DNA of 64,000 nt from Bryoerythrophyllum caledonicum (taxonomy: Eukaryota > Streptophyta > Bryopsida > Pottiales > Pottiaceae): the NCBI GenBank assembly GCA_963971425.1, contig OZ020519.1, forward strand, positions 17,877,397 through 17,941,396. The letters run 5' to 3'. Positions within the stretch are counted from its first letter, which is position 1. The number at the start of each line of letters is the position of its first letter. Positions 1 through 10,963 of this stretch are shown here, one piece after another. A program made the position numbers and the translations under genes. The notes below the pieces were generated by a model. The model had not been told where the DNA came from. It saw only the letters and a program-made list of their open reading frames with translations, and searched no databases.

Positions 1-1246
1 TGAGGGGTCCAATGTCCAACGGTTGTATACTTGTAGATGTCCTATGCATACTTTAGAAGTCCTTCTTAAGGTATGTCCTCAACAAGATATATAATTACAG
101 GCACTTTAAGGAAGTACATACTCATGAATCACTCACTCGTTGTTTACTAATGTATACTCTATGAGGGTATGAACATATAGTCCATCGTCATATCTTTATT
201 GAACACAAAGGTTAATATTTGAATGTTTTTATTGTGTGAAGCTGTCATGTCATCTTGGGAGCATGCATGCTTTGTACTTCAAAGATAGGCACATGGTATG
301 TCTAGAACAATGGTTATAGACATGGGTAGAAGTCCACTAAGGTTACTCACTTTTGGGCAAAAAAAATATACTCCAAAGTATATTTGTTTTAGAGCCCTTT
401 GTTAAATTGTTGTTGAATGCCAACCGTCCATTGATTAGGTGTAAAGAAATCATGGCCAATAAAATGTTAGGTGAACAGAAAATATCTTGAAGAAAGTGCT
501 GATTTGTTGGACTTTGTATTGTCATAACACATGTCATTTTATAGGTGGCCCAACCCTTTCCCAAAATGAGTACATTGCATACTGCAAAGACTGAAAATAT
601 ACCAAATATACTACGCAGTATATATGTTGAATCAAGGCACCAAAAACTAGGTTTTGAAGAAAATGATGGAAGAAAAAAGTTTTTTTGAATTTTTTTATGT
701 ACCAAGATAGATTTTTGTATACTAATGTAGGTTGGATAAGAATTTGGAGCAAAAAACAACATTAATTTCTTATTTAGGCTTCTTGAAAAAATAGCTTATT
801 TTCTACCAATAAAAGCCAAATTAAGTTTTGGATCTAGAATTTTCAATTATAATGTAGGAGCACATTATGGTACGAATGCCTTCCAAAAAAATTCGAAGTA
901 TTTTACCTCCTCAAACTCTGTAAAAAAGTATATTTGTCTGATTTGAGATACCTGTGACATGTTTGTAGTAATGATAGATATACTTCTATTGGCCACACCA
1001 TGGGCCGGAACTCTAATTTTTTACAATTCTCATATTGCTATTGAAGTAAGCAATTACATTTCATTAGAAGAATTCCAAAATCAAACCTACATTGGCACTA
1101 GGTAGCGAACGAAGGCTCGTGACTTGTCCCTACGCCATTTATGACAGGTTTTTCATACTAGCTTAGTCGACCAAGACCCACATATACACTTTGACTGGGA
1201 ATGTTGTACACATTAATGATGGTGACATGCGTGGTACCTCGTGCAG
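1..1246. other. No gene recognised (AT-rich flank)
   Basis: The stretch is mostly AT-rich and holds only short, compositionally unremarkable ORFs. I see no repeat boundary, RNA gene or promoter I could defend. Its last part (about 1120-1246) leads into the transposase-like gene; a possible splice acceptor GTGCAG ends at 1246. Confidence 0.5.
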
Positions 1247-3258
1247 GCTTTGTTGTACGATCGATTTAGGGTTGCGCATTCAGATGAGCCCAACTCCATG
1301 TGCGCATTTGAAAGACTGAGGCCGTGCTTCGTGAAAAAATGCAACGACAGGAATGTCTGTTGCTGTAGGTACCACGTGTAGCTTGACATATTGCGTCAAG
1401 CCCTACAGTCGGTCATAGACTCAAGTAGAGGTTTCCACGCTGGATATTCTTGCCAATGTAGATGCGTAGTATGTTCTAGTGAGAATGGTGTCCCATGTTC
1501 GGCACATTTGAAGAGCTTCGATGGAGTTACTAAAATGTAGGAGCTAGTTGTATGTCAAAAGGAGGAGAATGATGAATTTCACCGGCTAGAGTGTCTGATG
1601 GGAGAGTGTGGGAGATGTGGAGGACATACGTTGCCAATTTGCCCGCTGGAGACCTCAACGACGGAGTTTCGACTGAAGTGGCGCCGATTCGATATGCATG
1701 TGGTGGGAGTTGGTGACGACGGGAGACCTAAGAAGAGAATAGGGGAAGTGTACATAGAGACCCCCCTCAGCGATTTCTTTGACTATCTGCGGTCAAAATT
1801 GCACAAATTTATTACTCACAATTTTGTAGCAAGATGGCAAGACGTGCACTGTAGAGTAAGCATGGAGGAGCTGCCGCGGGATGTTATACTATCGCATGTG
1901 GATTTTGCAGAGAATTACACGTTTGAGATTCAAAATGAGATTCAAAGCATGCATTGGCAGTCGACCCAGATTACTATACTAGTCCACATTTCGTATCGAT
2001 ATGTTCATGATTGTGAGAGTATGGTGAAAGAGTCTCACTTTTATGTTTCAGACGATAGGACCCACGATACACTCTTTGTGCAACATTGTTTCATCAAGCA
2101 TTGGGAGTGGCTAACTCAACGTGGTAACCGGGTCCAACGCCACTGGGTGTGGAGCGACGGCCGCGCAGGTCAGTATAGCCTCGACTCTTGTATTATGTAA
2201 ACACATCTTAGGTTATGTTGACGATGTAGTTGTGAAGCCTCATGGTATCAACCGTAGAGTATTAGAGTCATTACGTGAGCATCCCTAGATGCATATATGG
2301 TCAGTAGCCAAATTGGGGGTGGGCAATTGGCTTTGTAGGACAATTCAAGGAGGCCCGCTGCATGTACTTTGTGAGTAGATATCTGAGTTTGACAGGAGGC
2401 TGCCAAATGGAGTGGAACTTCTTTGGAACGGGACACGGGAAGGGAGAGTGGGATGGGACAGGTGCAGTGGTGAAGAGGGCGTTGCGCATGGAGCAACTTC
2501 ACAACCCTTAGCGCAAACTACAAGATGCGAGGGACGCTATCGATTTCTTGGAAGAGAGGTTGGGGGGCTTGGTAGGGAGCTCGGTTGGCGACTCAAAAAT
2601 GGTGTCTGAGCGCTATTTTCATTTCATTGCAGTCAATGCAGTGGACCGCCGACATGGCCACGGCTGCCATACTATTCCAGGTTCTCGAAAGCTCCATTCC
2701 ATTCCAGGAGTGTTCGCCTTGGATCCGACGTCGTTGCTGGTACGTGACTTAAGTTGTTACTATTCATCGTGCTTGGATGGTAATTGGGCAGCATGTGAGA
2801 TGGTTGCCCAATTACCACAACTTCTAGCACAACAGGATGAAGGAGATGAGGACGCCTGGGACTACACTATGGATGAGAGCCTAGGAGAGTTGGTTGAAGT
2901 CGGCGACAACTTTGCCATTCCAGCGGACGAGGATAACAAAGAGGGTGTAGACTTCTACGTTCTCCAGTGCCAACGCCAAAAATCTGTCGTTCTGAAGAAA
3001 TTTACCTGCGCTTGGGGCGGTTTATTTGACGTGGGACAACATACAATTGTTGGAACCTACTATCAGAAGTGGGGCACAAGTCAAAACTCATATGTTTTCT
3101 TAAAAAACTCTCGTCTTGCCCATGTAGATGCAACTTTGGTAGTTGCATGTAAATTTCTAATGGTTCCAGCTTTACACAGGGTTAAAGGCGGTGACCATGT
3201 GTACCAACTCAGTGATGAGTCCATAGATGTCATTAGGACATCTCTAGAGAGTTTGTGA
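1247..3258 (+). pseudogene. Decayed transposase-like gene, RNase H-like family, one intron
   Basis: Seen: exon 1 is readable in one frame from about 1247 to 2168 and exon 2 from 2339 to 3258. Between them lies a clean GT-AG intron (2169-2338); its removal turns the motif SDGRA into SDGRA-GQFK, so the splice is well supported. Motifs in order: Cys-rich N-terminus (about 1325-1500), DFAENY followed by EIQSMHW (about 1898-1960), SDD..HD (about 2050), SDG-x-x-GQFK across the intron, WNFFGTGHGKG (about 2413-2445), and a Cys-rich C-terminal part with RDLSCYYSSC (about 2733-2770). Known: this motif order recurs in uncharacterised transposase-like proteins of animals and algae; the Asp motifs suggest an RNase H-fold nuclease. 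Odd: in-frame TAG codons at 1379, 1538 and 2509 break the frame, so it is probably dead. Inference: a cut-and-paste transposase remnant. I recall no curated family name. It ends 664 bp from the 3' end of the methyltransferase gene on the other strand. Confidence 0.72.
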
Positions 3259-3921
3259 GCGAGCTCCTTGTCAGGCTACAATATGTGTTTACATTCTTCG
3301 TAGAGGCAGGTACAATACATTACTATAGTATTGTAGTATATAGTGCAATATTATCATGACTGAGTACAACAAGGTTTTCTTGGGATTGTATATAGTAACC
3401 TAGGTTGGCAGATATCGGATTCAGGGTGGTTATAGGCAATTGTGGCGAGACATAGCGTATTACTGGAATGAGTATATTTTCATGGTCCTTGTATGATCAT
3501 TGATCTTAGACAAAGGCTCTAGAACAAAATGGCATTGGTCTAAAATGTTTTCATTTGATAACAATGCCTATCATAATTTAATCTCTTCATTTCTTCATTA
3601 AAGATTTTGTTTTGGTTGCATACGCGTAGTTTGAACCATTTCAGTATTACAGCACATATTTAGTATTACAGCACATATTTAGTAGTACAGAAGAAATTTT
3701 GAACTATGATTTGGTATTTTGTGTGGTATATTTGGAACACATGTGGTATATTTCACCCACATATGGTATATTTGTGGTATATTATATACACATTTGTACA
3801 TATATTCAATGGATCACATACTGTCCAAGGTAGAAGAGCACTTGACAAAATTATACAAAGAGAGTAGCTTTCAATGTTAGAAGTCCCAAATAATATTTAA
3901 ACTTACTCAGAAATTGAGACA
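3259..3921. other. Intergenic spacer between convergent genes
   Basis: No coding sequence seen. Short direct repeats occur: AGTATTACAGCACATATTT twice in tandem near 3641-3682, and several TGGTATATTT copies between about 3710 and 3790. The two flanking genes converge here, so it should hold both 3' ends; I cannot place polyadenylation sites. Confidence 0.5.
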
Positions 3922-5436
3922 CTATCGTCGATATATTTGATGGCGGCTCCTTCTGTCACGACAACCTTTGCTTCCACATACGCACCGAAAGGTAGGAACC
4001 AAACTAGTCGTGTCATGGAAATCTATCCCATAGTCCCATGTGAGCTCCTCACCCGCCAAAACTAGTTGATTGGTAAAGAAGGCGACGTGATAGTAGCCCA
4101 TTAAATGTGTCTCAATGATGACCGGGATCTGCAACAAATTTGCGTCATAGCATCAGCGGGGAGTATAAACAAACAAGAATTAAATGTAGCATTCATGTTT
4201 TTATATCATAGTAATCTGACTGAAACATGGTGTGCACATATGTCCATCCGAAATCACTTACCCGTGGTTTAAAAACCTACAGACATTTCCACAATAGGTC
4301 GCAACAATCGAGAGACATTCTGCATCGCTGAGCTGGTCTTCTAATCTCCACTTCGCATCCAAGTTTAGGGCATACTTACCATGGTTGCGCATTCAGGTAT
4401 CGAGATCCTCATTAGATATAACCTCTCCAACAAACTCGAAGACAAATGCGCCTCTTGGAAACTCTTCCAACGTCTTAATGCCCCATCCCTTTTGGTCGTT
4501 CACCCAAAAGACCTGCAAAAATAAGTGCAAAGAGATGTAAAAACTCGCTTGCATAAACGATTAGGCATAAATCATTTACAATACAAATGATTTTGAAGGT
4601 GGAAATGGATAATACTCATACATCATGTACGAAGCACCGCACCTGCAGTTTGCGTGTCACTCCCTTTTGCACAACACGATTAGCACAAAGGGAACTGCAT
4701 TGACAAGATGTCCCACATTCTTTTATAAAGGTCCGTGTTATATGTTCAATACAAATCCCCTCGAAATTATTAGAACAACCTGCACTATCACAGTATTCAT
4801 ACAAAGTCGTATCCATTGCTAAAGTCTCATTCAGTGCCTGCAAAAGAAGATTAACAGAGAAATCAAGAACTTCCATTGAGACGGCCAAAAACGAGAGCCA
4901 TTACTATCCACAAGCTATTTAAATGTTCATTGATGCATAACAACTATGTCTTACCATTTCAACACAGTGTTCATGAAAGAGGCCGTCTTTGGTATAGGGG
5001 GCACAATCCGCAGCAAAATAAGCACATGGGCATGTGTTCCTCCTTCCCACTCCGCACGCATAAACACACCTCTGGCAGCCACCCCCTTGCAACGCGGTCA
5101 TGTCTAGGTCTACACAAACAGTTCCACTTCATGAGCTCTCTAAAATATACTCAAAATCATTGGGTCCCAGATATGTGTCTTTTTTGACAACCACGTTGTC
5201 GTGTTGTAAATTACTACACTATGTAAAAAGATAATATAGATACAAAAAGTGTGGTCGTAGAGTGACCTACAGTTTAATTCAATGTGGGAACATTTGGAGC
5301 TTGTTAGCCTAGCTTGGATGTACTGCATCTCTTGTCTCTAGCTCAGGGGTAGGTAGGTGGCCAGTTGGCTGCTTATTTTCCTGCTCTCACTAGCAAGTGC
5401 CAAGCCGCAGCCGCTCGAACAGTTCAACGAGTTCAA

Positions 5437-5512
5437 TGAGACTCGAACTCGGAATCAGTCGGCGGATAACAAACGGGCTCTAACAGCCAACCAAGTCTGC
5501 AACTTGGCGATT
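5437..5512 (-). other. tRNA-like A-box/B-box module, antisense within the LTR
   Basis: Read on the minus strand, TTGGTTGGCTGTTAGAGC resembles a tRNA D-arm/A box. About 30 nt later GAGTTCGAGTCTC resembles the T-arm/B box (consensus GGTTCGANTCC). The same module, also antisense, occurs in both LTRs of the full-length element and, diverged, in the LTRs at 27.3-28.9 kb and 53.5-56.2 kb. It does not fold into a complete canonical tRNA by eye, so it is not called a tRNA gene. It could be SINE-derived or act as an internal RNA polymerase III promoter. Confidence 0.5.
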
Positions 5513-5704
5513 ATCATCGAGCCTGCAATAGTCTTATACTGCTACAGATAAGTCGTTTGTTTCTTAATTTGACTTTACTGTGGACCATCTTTTAGATGGA
5601 AAGGCATCTATGGCTACTTAAATCTGCTTAGCCGTTTCCAATTAAAGAAATGTCATTGAGTTAATGTTAGGGAAGGCAAGCTTCTTGATGAAGTTATCGA
5701 AAAA

Positions 5705-5714
5705 CATATAAAGG
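5705..5714 (+). promoter_or_regulatory. TATA box of the family 1 LTR
   Basis: CATATAAAGG lies about 84 bp upstream of the ATG at 5798 and is present in all three closely related LTR copies. A TATA motif sits in the equivalent place in the diverged copy (about 55650-55660). If it sets the start site near 5735, the LTR ORF would be the first ORF of the transcript. Confidence 0.6.
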
Positions 5715-5797
5715 GTAGATGGTTGCCGTGCCTTATGCATTACTTCAGGTCATTATTAGTTTGGATTGTTTCTTCTTAGTTTCTATAGGTTGATAGT

Positions 5798-6229
5798 ATG
5801 GCTTCTCAAGACCCTGATGATTGGGAGTTTCCTTTAGCTCACTCACCGGATGATCTAATTCAATTTTCTCAACCATCGACATCAAGGCGGCGTGAGCGAG
5901 AGGAAGCAGGGCCTTCTGAGCGTCGTGTTCAACCACGTACCGCTTTTGATCCTCAACAAGTTCCTTTGATAAGTTTAAGAAGTTTACAACCGGAGGCAAG
6001 AACTTTAGTAATCGTCTTGGAGGTTGGAGATGTGCTTATCGAAGGCCATCAAGTGGTGTTTGAAGGGTGTTTTCAAAACACTAACGAAGGTCAAATGGTA
6101 ACCCGCTTGTCCAATGACCTTGGTCACCGTCTTTGGCTTCAAGGCCCGCTCAGACACTTGGGTAGTGAAAGGCGAGCAAGTTACATTGTTGCTGTTCTTC
6201 GTGATATTCTTGACTTTTTACATGTTTAA
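5798..6229 (+). CDS. LTR-encoded protein, 143 aa, unknown function
   Basis: Not recognised. The ATG follows the conserved context TTGATAGT, and the ORF starts about 600 nt into the LTR in its sense direction. Seen in the protein: an acidic Asp/Trp-containing start (SQDPDDWE), a Ser/Arg linker with a basic patch (SQPSTSRRR, then GPSERRVQPR), then a compact part with a beta-like LVIVLEV segment, VFEGCF, EGQMV, GHRLWL-GPL and a C-terminal amphipathic helix (AVLRDILDFL). No transmembrane segment, signal peptide or catalytic motif seen. Near-identical copies lie in the other two LTRs, and a clearly diverged intact copy at 55159-55581 has about 90 of 141 aligned residues identical by eye. This argues for retention by selection. 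It could be a nucleic-acid- or Gag-binding accessory protein; that is a guess. Confidence 0.7.
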   Translation: MASQDPDDWEFPLAHSPDDLIQFSQPSTSRRREREEAGPSERRVQPRTAFDPQQVPLISLRSLQPEARTLVIVLEVGDVLIEGHQVVFEGCFQNTNEGQMVTRLSNDLGHRLWLQGPLRHLGSERRASYIVAVLRDILDFLHV

Positions 6230-7138
6230 TCCATCTTGGGGTTGAAGTTGAGACCATTTGTTGTTATTTTTCTTAATATATATTTGTAGTTAGTTGTTGT
6301 TGTTGAAGAAACCCGGTCTTTAGATTGATGACCAGGTAGTTAGTGTTTAAAAATGCAAAGAATAGAAGGGATAGAGGGATGATAAGAATTGATAAGGGGG
6401 AGAATTTGAGCAACCAATGGGGTTTAAGATGCCCATGTGGCCTTTGAATGGGCTGAGGTTAGTTGTGATTGGCTCCTTTTCCCGTTTTGGGGGTTGGGTT
6501 CTTCCTTACCAAGGAGGGGCTGGATTGCGGGGGCTCTCTCTGGTTGTTTTTGTTGTAGTTTGTTTTGGATTTTGAGTATGTTGTAGCCCTTGTTGTTAGC
6601 TCTCTATGAAGCTATCACTCGGTCTTAGAGCTCAAAGTATGAGTGAACGGCGCCTTGTCGAACACAAGGGGGTCTGCTGCCCCATGTTTTCATGAGCAGT
6701 AGGTTTGAAGCCTTGTAGCGAGTTGTACAAAGTATATCTAAATGACATCTTTGGTGAGTGTTTGTACACTGTAAATAGCTTTCCAAAGAGCTATCTTATG
6801 CTCTATTTCGAGCTTTTGTGAAGTCATAGCACTAGTTTGAAAGAAGAAGGGTCAGCTGACTTGAATTTTTGTAAGAAGTAACTTTAATTGCACATAGCGG
6901 CTGGCTAGATGAGTTTCTGGAATTGAAATTTGATGTGTATGTGGTGTATTTTAGTGGCTTTTCAAGTAGCTATAGCACGTCTCATTCCGAGTTTGTATGA
7001 AACCGTAGTGGTATTTTGAATTAGAAAGTTAATCAAGAGTTTAAAAGAGAGTTTGAGTTCGGTTTATACTTAATGAAAGGTTAGATAAATGATTTCAAAG
7101 GGAGTAAGGATATATAGGAGAAGGGTATGAAGTGGTTA

Positions 7139-7165
7139 GGGTATGTAAGGGTAAGGGTATGTGGG
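7139..7165 (+). other. Potential G-quadruplex in the LTR sense strand
   Basis: Four GGG runs are separated by loops of 7, 3 and 5 nt within a stretch resembling irregular telomeric repeats (TTAGGGTATG, AAGGGTAAGGG). The complementary tract is present in the other two LTR copies at 30109-30135 and 38772-38798. Confidence 0.45.
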
Positions 7166-8159
7166 ATTGAGGTTAATTAGAGAATTAATTATCTTAATCA
7201 AGGTTAATTGTATTAAGTAAGATTAACTAGTCTAATTGCAATTAATTAGCTTAACTAAGATTAAGTGGATTAACTAACGTTAATCATATTAGTTAAATAT
7301 AATTATCTTAACTATTAATTAATTATTATTAAGTGAAATTAGTTAATTTAATCAGAGTTTAATTAAGGCTTGATTTAGATTAAGGATAATTAATGTTTTG
7401 AGTTAAGTTTTTGGGAGACAAGTTCTACAAGACATCTGTATCATGTCTTATTATATATACATCGAGTTTAACTATACAAGTTGAAGATCGGAGGCCTTTC
7501 TCGTTTGCTGAATGAGGACTTATGAGTTAATATGGACTTGGACACAAAATTATATGTTCCATATTCTCTATTTCTCTCTCTAAACTAAGTGCAGCCAAGA
7601 ACCCTGCGTTTTCCTGAAGCAAAGACTCTCTACACGACAACGTCTATGGGAATCCGCTCAACACCATCGGATAAATTATATGACTTTTGTAATGCTTCTA
7701 CAACCTGCAAACATACAGGCAAAACGTATTGATTACACAACCACTGAACTCTTGTACCCGTGTACAATATATGATAGGAAACAATGAAATAAATACTATA
7801 GCTATGGTAACAGAGAAGTATACTTTGAAATTAATACATGATCCACGGTTTAGTAAAGTACATAATACATGGAGAACACAGAGGTAGTAATGTCTATATC
7901 ATATATAGGCTCCGCGTGGCCGAGGGCACCAATGCAATTCATGTAGGATCACGTACATGTGTTATATGGTTCGTCGCCATACATATAACACATGTACTAA
8001 TATGAGAACCTTGAACCAAGACTAACGTGAAAACTAACGCAGAGTGCCATTACACATTGGCAGGCCACAAAATGGGAAAATGCCTGACCCGCATATAGTG
8101 GCTACATAAATGAACACTCTGCAGAAAACAATACACTACTTCTTGCTCCTACTTTTTAC

Positions 8160-8515
8160 CTTTGCAACTTTCGAGTCGTCACCGTCGGTGTCCACTACGT
8201 CGTCACCACGTACAGACTCAAATCTCTTCCTCTTATTCCCCCCCTTTTTCCCTATACGTGTGAAGCTGACGTCTTCAGAAGGTCCAGCACCGCGTGTCCT
8301 CATCTTCATATTTCCTTTCCCCCTTGTTTGTGTTCCAACATTGTTACTCTCTGGAAGAGCACTTGAAACCCCTTTAGCTGAAAAAGCCCCATTCTTAGCC
8401 TTGGAAGACTTCATCTCCGCAATCCTGTCCTGACATTCAGCTATCAATCGAGCCTCCGCTAGAAGCATGTTCTCGTCATCCAACTCCTGAGTATCATCAT
8501 CCAATGAATTACTTG
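8160..8515 (-). CDS. Possible N-terminal exon of the SUVR-type gene (acidic/basic linker)
   Basis: An open stretch of about 118 codons has an acidic start (DDDTQELDDEN), a short helical segment (LLAEARLIAECQDRIAEM) and a basic, Ser/Lys-rich tail with possible nuclear localisation clusters (KKGGNKRKR). On the minus strand it is preceded by CTGCAG at 8521-8516 (acceptor) and ends at AAAG|GTAAAA (donor at 8159-8158). The donor is in phase 0, matching the phase-0 acceptor at 7705, so it could splice to the pre-SET exons. There is no ATG at its start, so a further upstream exon would be needed. No domain recognised; assignment to the methyltransferase rests on position, strand and phase only. Confidence 0.35.
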
Positions 8516-9205
8516 CTGCAGTCAGGATCCATCACGCATCAGTACACGTAGGTATACCAGTCGACGCTCATGTATATATACATTAGCTTTATAATTTGAA
8601 AGGCGATGCTCCTTAGATTGAAGCAAACAGCAGTATGCACAGACATTGTGCTTAATGAATGCTTATGTGTAGACTATTTGAGTGATTGTGAAATTCTAAT
8701 AATGAGCTTGGAAACACTTTACGGTAGTATGGAAATTATCAAAGCTGAATGGTTATAAGTTTTGTGGATTGAACTGGAATACTCTGATCAGTGGAACTGT
8801 GGATGAGATGATCCAATGTTTTTAATGCTCTTCTTAGATTGTGAAGGAGTGGCTTCTAAGAAGTTAAAGAAAATTGAAAGTTCAAAGGTAAGTTACTTTT
8901 GCCTCATGAGTGAGTTGCTACTCTTTCAATTATGTTGATAGAAGTTGGGAGAAACCTGAGGATGAAAAAAAGTTGGTTTGCTTGAATGGTGAGATATGTG
9001 TGAAACAATAATTGTTGCTTAAATGGACTTATTAATTGACTTGAGAAGTTCAAAGGTCACAAAGTGAGGTGAGGTCAGTTGTCAACTTATGTACACTTTT
9101 TGGCGTAAGCGTTCGCAGCACCTATCTTGAGGATGAAGTGGACGAGGATGAATCCCTCTCACCGTCGCCTAGTAGATCCCGAACCTAGGTTTTCCCGAAC
9201 CTATG
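8516..9205. other. No gene recognised
   Basis: Only short ORFs and mixed-composition sequence. I see no repeat boundary until the 16-bp motif at 9206. Confidence 0.5.
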
Positions 9206-9608
9206 GATAGGGTATTGACAGGGCCTGAACCCAAACCCTCCCTCTTCGTTCACCCTCCCTCCCTCATTCTCTCGTGATTGCCCTTTGGCTGCTACTGCTC
9301 GGTGAGGGTGGTTGTTGTTCGGTGTTGGTGGAAGGAATGTGGGTGCTGGGTGCGAGTTGTTTACGTATATGGGTGGGTGCTGGGTGCAAAAGTTAGGTGA
9401 TCTGGATATGTAGGTGATCTGATCGTTGTTTTTTGCAATGTTGTAGAGCTCTGTACGTGGTGTTCATGGGCGTGGGTGTGGTGTTCGGTGCGGTAGTGTC
9501 GATTCGGTGCGGTAGTGTCGAATCGGGTACACTGCCCGAGATCGTGAAGTATACAAGGTGATGATTCAAACCTAGATCTCTAAATCCTAGCTTCGAGTTT
9601 GTGGCGAC

Positions 9609-10223
9609 TTGGCGACTTGGTGTGTCGGGCTGCACACAACGAGCGCGGGCGTGACGGGCTTCTCGGCCTGTACCTTCTTGCCGGATTGCGAGTGGGAGTG
9701 CTCGTTCCCCCTCGGCGGCTTGCTGCCCGCATGCCGCGGAGTCGTGGGGTTCAGGGTTCGCTTCTCGAGCTTGTCGGTGGTGATAGTGCGGTCTTTCTTT
9801 TACATCTTGTGCTTGACGAAGACCCAGAAAGCCTCCGATTCACTAGACTTTGCACCCGGCGACCTGTGGATCCGACCTTCTTGTGATCAGGATGTTGTGC
9901 TGAAGGATAGCAACGGAGGATTATATTTCAGGCTAACCACGATTCGGGTACACGAGCGTTATGAGATCAAAGTCCAACCGAATAGTACTTACAAGGAGTT
10001 TGTGGTTGACATCGAAGTCCACGCATCTTGTAACACTGCTGGCTCGGGCATTGCTCCTCTTCTGATCACTTCGGACGATTGTAATGAGTACGCGGAGATT
10101 ATCATAAACAACTCATTGCCACCTCAGAACACAGAGCTTCCATATGTTAGACGTGGGGCAGATCGCAATGAAAGCGTGCTCATGCCGAGAAGTCATGTGT
10201 CTCGTCGTCATGTCATATCTTAG
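9609..10223 (+). CDS. Unrecognised open frame (about 204 codons, no ATG start)
   Basis: The frame is open but opens with TTG; its first ATG is near the C-terminus, so if real it must be an exon. The second half (about 9890-10200) is hydrophilic with mixed charge and reads like a folded domain; the first half is Cys/Phe-rich and less convincing. No family recognised. It sits between two copies of the 16-bp motif. Confidence 0.25.
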   Translation: MATWCVGLHTTSAGVTGFSACTFLPDCEWECSFPLGGLLPACRGVVGFRVRFSSLSVVIVRSFFYILCLTKTQKASDSLDFAPGDLWIRPSCDQDVVLKDSNGGLYFRLTTIRVHERYEIKVQPNSTYKEFVVDIEVHASCNTAGSGIAPLLITSDDCNEYAEIIINNSLPPQNTELPYVRRGADRNESVLMPRSHVSRRHVIS

Positions 10224-10681
10224 CAGGGCTTTCTCGTCTTGCAGTGTTGTACTTTTGGGGTTTCAGATACAATTTAGTCGGATAGGGTATTGACAGCGAA
10301 AGTTTCTCGGTTTCTGGTTTGAACACATGTGGAGTGGTTGTTTTCTTAGAGCGTGAATATGGACAACACGGACGTTCTTTCTGCTTCAGCGCTCATTGGT
10401 ACGTCCCATTCCGACTCTAGTGTTGTGATGCCGCATTTGTGGCATCACAGCTTTTTTTTGGCTTCATTTTTCTTAATCGATACCCTATCCGCCGATTTAT
10501 GGCACTATAATATAAGTAATAGTGCGTGATGATACCCTATTCCATCAACAGAGAGAATATGGATGATGACCTCAACTAGAAGCATTGTAACTCAGTCATG
10601 AACACATAACACTTAATCCATGGCAGAGAATATAGTTGCAAAGAAAACACAATAATTAAAACGAAGATGGAGAGTATGTTA

Positions 10682-10963
10682 CTATCTATGCCCCTTATGC
10701 ATGTCCAACCTTGGCTTTGGATGGCCATCAACAATGCCACGTTCATTCTTCCACTTGTCCCACTCAATCCCATCTTGAAGTAAGCACTCTCCAATGAGGA
10801 ACTCTTCAATCCGTGATGTAGGAATCCGTGCCTGCTTGCTAGTCTTCACAATGCCTTTTCCTTTCCGCACAAAATCTCTCCAAATCAAGTCATGATGAGA
10901 GAAGGGGGACTTTGGCGGATCTTGTATGGCCCATAATTGTGCCATATTGAAATTCTGAAACAC
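10682..10963 (-). CDS. Unrecognised open frame, possible exon (about 93 codons)
   Basis: The sequence is basic, with aromatic residues (LWAIQDPPKSPFSHHDLIW, then WDKWKNERG). It opens with GTG just after CTGTCTAG, a plausible splice acceptor, so it may be an internal or last exon rather than a whole gene. No homology recognised. It lies in the 16-bp-motif block on the opposite strand to the 9.6-10.2 kb frame. Confidence 0.3.
   Translation of the reverse strand: MFQNFNMAQLWAIQDPPKSPFSHHDLIWRDFVRKGKGIVKTSKQARIPTSRIEEFLIGECLLQDGIEWDKWKNERGIVDGHPKPRLDMHKGHR

Larger units (their letters stand above)
5197..7639 (+). mobile_element. Solo LTR, family 1 (2443 bp), inserted in the SUVR gene
   Basis: Begins TGTCGTGTTG and ends TCTACACGACA, giving TG...CA ends with a TGTCG/CGACA inverted repeat. 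It is flanked by the 4-bp duplication ACGT (5193-5196 and 7640-7643). It is the same LTR, in opposite orientation, as the two LTRs of the full-length element at 29635-40737. There is no internal region, so it is a product of LTR-LTR recombination. Contents in order: antisense tRNA-like module (about 5437-5512), TATA box (5705), a 143-codon ORF (5798-6229), three AGCT hairpin repeats (about 6599-7010), a G-rich tract (7139-7165) and a TTAA-rich tract (about 7170-7400). Confidence 0.93.
3922..7704 (-). pseudogene. SUVR-type histone H3K9 methyltransferase, split by a solo LTR
   Basis: Seen, minus strand, in coding order: exon 7704-7640 continuing at 5196-4955 once the LTR is removed; exon 4837-4643; exon 4512-4262; last exon about 4153-3922. 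Pre-SET cysteines lie at 5090-4985 (C-PCA then YTKDGL) and 4720-4650 (FIKECGTSCQC, then NRVVQKG). The SET core follows: KGWGIKTLEEFPRGAFVFEFVGE, then CGNVCRFLNH. The last exon has YYHVAFFT, EELTWDYGIDF and post-SET CxCGSKGCRD. Known: this order matches plant SUVR1/2/4-type enzymes that methylate H3K9 in chromatin. Odd: TGA interrupts the frame near 5125 and again near 4393. The last exon should start at 4153, but the acceptor reads TG, not AG. The LTR sits in coding sequence and the frame resumes after excision of LTR plus one target repeat. Probably dead. Frame, introns and domain order are clear; whether it was a host gene or transposon cargo is open. Confidence 0.8.

Noticed and set aside
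343-762. 139-codon minus-strand ORF in the first kilobase
   Set aside because: AT-rich, Phe/Ile-dominated translation typical of random open frames; no motif or neighbour support.
8110-8433. 107-codon plus-strand ORF
   Set aside because: It is antisense to the lysine- and acid-rich frame at 8160-8515, which better fits an exon by splice signals.
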